Assembly: GCA_023379725.1 (NCBI GenBank)
Contig: JAMCPC010000076.1
Span: forward strand, 13,165 to 18,717
DNA length: 5,553 nucleotides
Direction of reading: 5' to 3'
Origin: Actinomycetota bacterium
Lineage (GTDB): Bacteria; Actinomycetota; Acidimicrobiia; Acidimicrobiales; JAMCPL01
Under the pieces are notes generated by a model that had not been told where the DNA came from, did no database searches, and saw only the letters and a program-made list of their open reading frames with translations. This document shows, piece by piece, positions 4,698-5,553 of the stretch (positions are counted from its first letter, which is position 1; each line of letters opens with the position of its first letter). The position numbers and the translations under genes were made by a program.

Positions 4698-5553
4698 GTC
4701 TGTCACCGGAGGAAGTCTCCTGCCGGTAATGGTTGGATTTACTATTGCAACCCAATGCTCCTTTTCTCCGGCAACCCACGGTAACAGGTCTCTATTACGG
4801 ATCTCTTCCGACCATTCGTCTACAGCCTCTGTAATATCCCTGCCGAATCCGTTCACCACCACACTCCAACCGGCATGCGTTTTTTCATCCAACTCATCTA
4901 TCTCCAAAGATACGGGGTGGAACGATGCACCCTCGAGTTTCATGCCAGGATCCGTACGGAAAGCTACGGTATGGCCATCGAGCAGGTAGTTAATTACAAA
5001 GATGCGAGGTTCATTACCTTCAAGTACCGCGAGTCTCCCGGTCGAATGGCTATTCAACAATGCAATACACTCATTCTCCGATAGCTCGGTTAGGTATCCA
5101 CGGCTTGAGTTCGTAGCTGTGGCTTCCTGAGAGGTCTGCTCTTGTAGATCTGTATACGATGTATTTCCATCTCCCCCTGATGCCGTAGATTCTCCTGGTA
5201 TTCCAGTATCTTCGTGGCGACCCACCTGCTGAGCGCCGTATCCTGTCTCTGGCATGTTCCCCGCAGCCGATCCCGTACCATCATGAACCACTACGACCGG
5301 ACATAAGGCGTGAGATACAAGAAACTGGCTGGTTGAACCGATAAACAGATCGGCAATCAGCCTCTTGTGGTGCCTACCAACTACCAGCAAGTCTGCCTCC
5401 TTACATACTTCGAGTAGGACTTGAGTGGCTGTTCCATTAATTGCACGAGTCTTGATTTCCAGATCACCAAGGTCGTTCACCTCTTCACGTAGTTTTTGTA
5501 TCGCATCGTTTACTACATCATCTGCCCATAGCTCTACCTCTGATTCATCCGGT
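4692..5553 (-). CDS. UspA domain fused to a pyridoxamine-5'-phosphate-oxidase-like flavin split barrel, N-terminus outside window
   Basis: The frame is open to the right edge with no real start visible; a GTG at 5480 is internal to the UspA domain. Visible residues 1-90 are the C-terminal half of a universal stress domain: ADLLVVGRHHKRLIADLFIG, then STSQFLVSHALCPVVVV. Its nucleotide motif G-x2-G-x9-G(S/T) keeps the first Gly and the GS but has His at the second Gly, so ATP binding is uncertain. Residues about 91-152 are a Gly/Ser/Thr/Gln-rich linker. Residues 153-286 resemble the PNPOx-like FMN/F420-binding family (LSENECIALLNSHSTGRLAV, INYLLDGHTVAFRTDPGMKL, GWSVVVNGFG, INP-like VNPTITGRR). 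Such domains occur in actinobacterial redox or nitroreductase-like proteins; the substrate here is unknown. The gene ends beside element B and is separate from the otsB operon. Confidence 0.85.
   Translation of the reverse strand, partial: PDESEVELWADDVVNDAIQKLREEVNDLGDLEIKTRAINGTATQVLLEVCKEADLLVVGRHHKRLIADLFIGSTSQFLVSHALCPVVVVHDGTGSAAGNMPETGYGAQQVGRHEDTGIPGESTASGGDGNTSYTDLQEQTSQEATATNSSRGYLTELSENECIALLNSHSTGRLAVLEGNEPRIFVINYLLDGHTVAFRTDPGMKLEGASFHPVSLEIDELDEKTHAGWSVVVNGFGRDITEAVDEWSEEIRNRDLLPWVAGEKEHWVAIVNPTITGRRLPPVTDV

Noticed and set aside
5478..5480. GTG start codon for the UspA fusion gene
   Set aside because: The frame continues upstream to the edge with UspA-like sequence (WADDVVNDAIQKL), so this GTG is an internal valine.

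Overview
The window reads as a bacterial chromosome segment of moderate G+C (about half, by eye). Every gene I can support lies on the minus strand. Three things suggest an actinobacterium: the MprA/MprB-like two-component pair (kinase N-box NILDNAAKWSP, regulator ADDYLVKPFALEELLARVRA), GTG starts, and a UspA domain joined to an actinobacterial-style pyridoxamine-oxidase-like domain. The moderate G+C would fit acidophilic Acidimicrobiia better than high-G+C streptomycetes or mycobacteria. That placement is inference only.

Layout, left to right. 1-635: 5' part of a gene for a membrane-anchored HlyD/RND-type adaptor, cut by the left edge. 636-1119: a gene-free stretch with a candidate promoter for the adaptor, a 40-bp near-palindrome, a 197-bp MITE-like element with TA flanks, and one copy of a hairpin-forming repeat. 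1120-4333: a probable operon, transcribed right to left, of otsB (trehalose-6-phosphate phosphatase), an OmpR-family response regulator and a HAMP histidine kinase. otsB and the regulator overlap in ATGA; the kinase follows 26 bp later. 4334-4691: a 129-bp leader, then a repeat cluster with two more copies of the hairpin repeat, a 95-bp MITE-like element and an 18-bp perfect palindrome. 4692-5553: a UspA/flavin-split-barrel fusion protein, cut by the right edge.

Working together (inference): the kinase and regulator probably sense envelope stress, and trehalose synthesis is a classical osmotic or envelope-stress output, so one transcript may couple sensor and output. The universal-stress fusion and the adaptor are compatible stress or envelope functions but are separate transcription units.

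The most unusual content is the repeat system. Two families of short elements with TIR tips at or next to CTAG lie on both sides of the operon. A 21-bp exact inverted repeat of one tip brackets otsB and forms the otsB stop/regulator start junction. The hairpin repeat carries a compensatory base-pair change, and all 15 differences I counted among copies are transitions. No transposase gene is visible, so these look non-autonomous.
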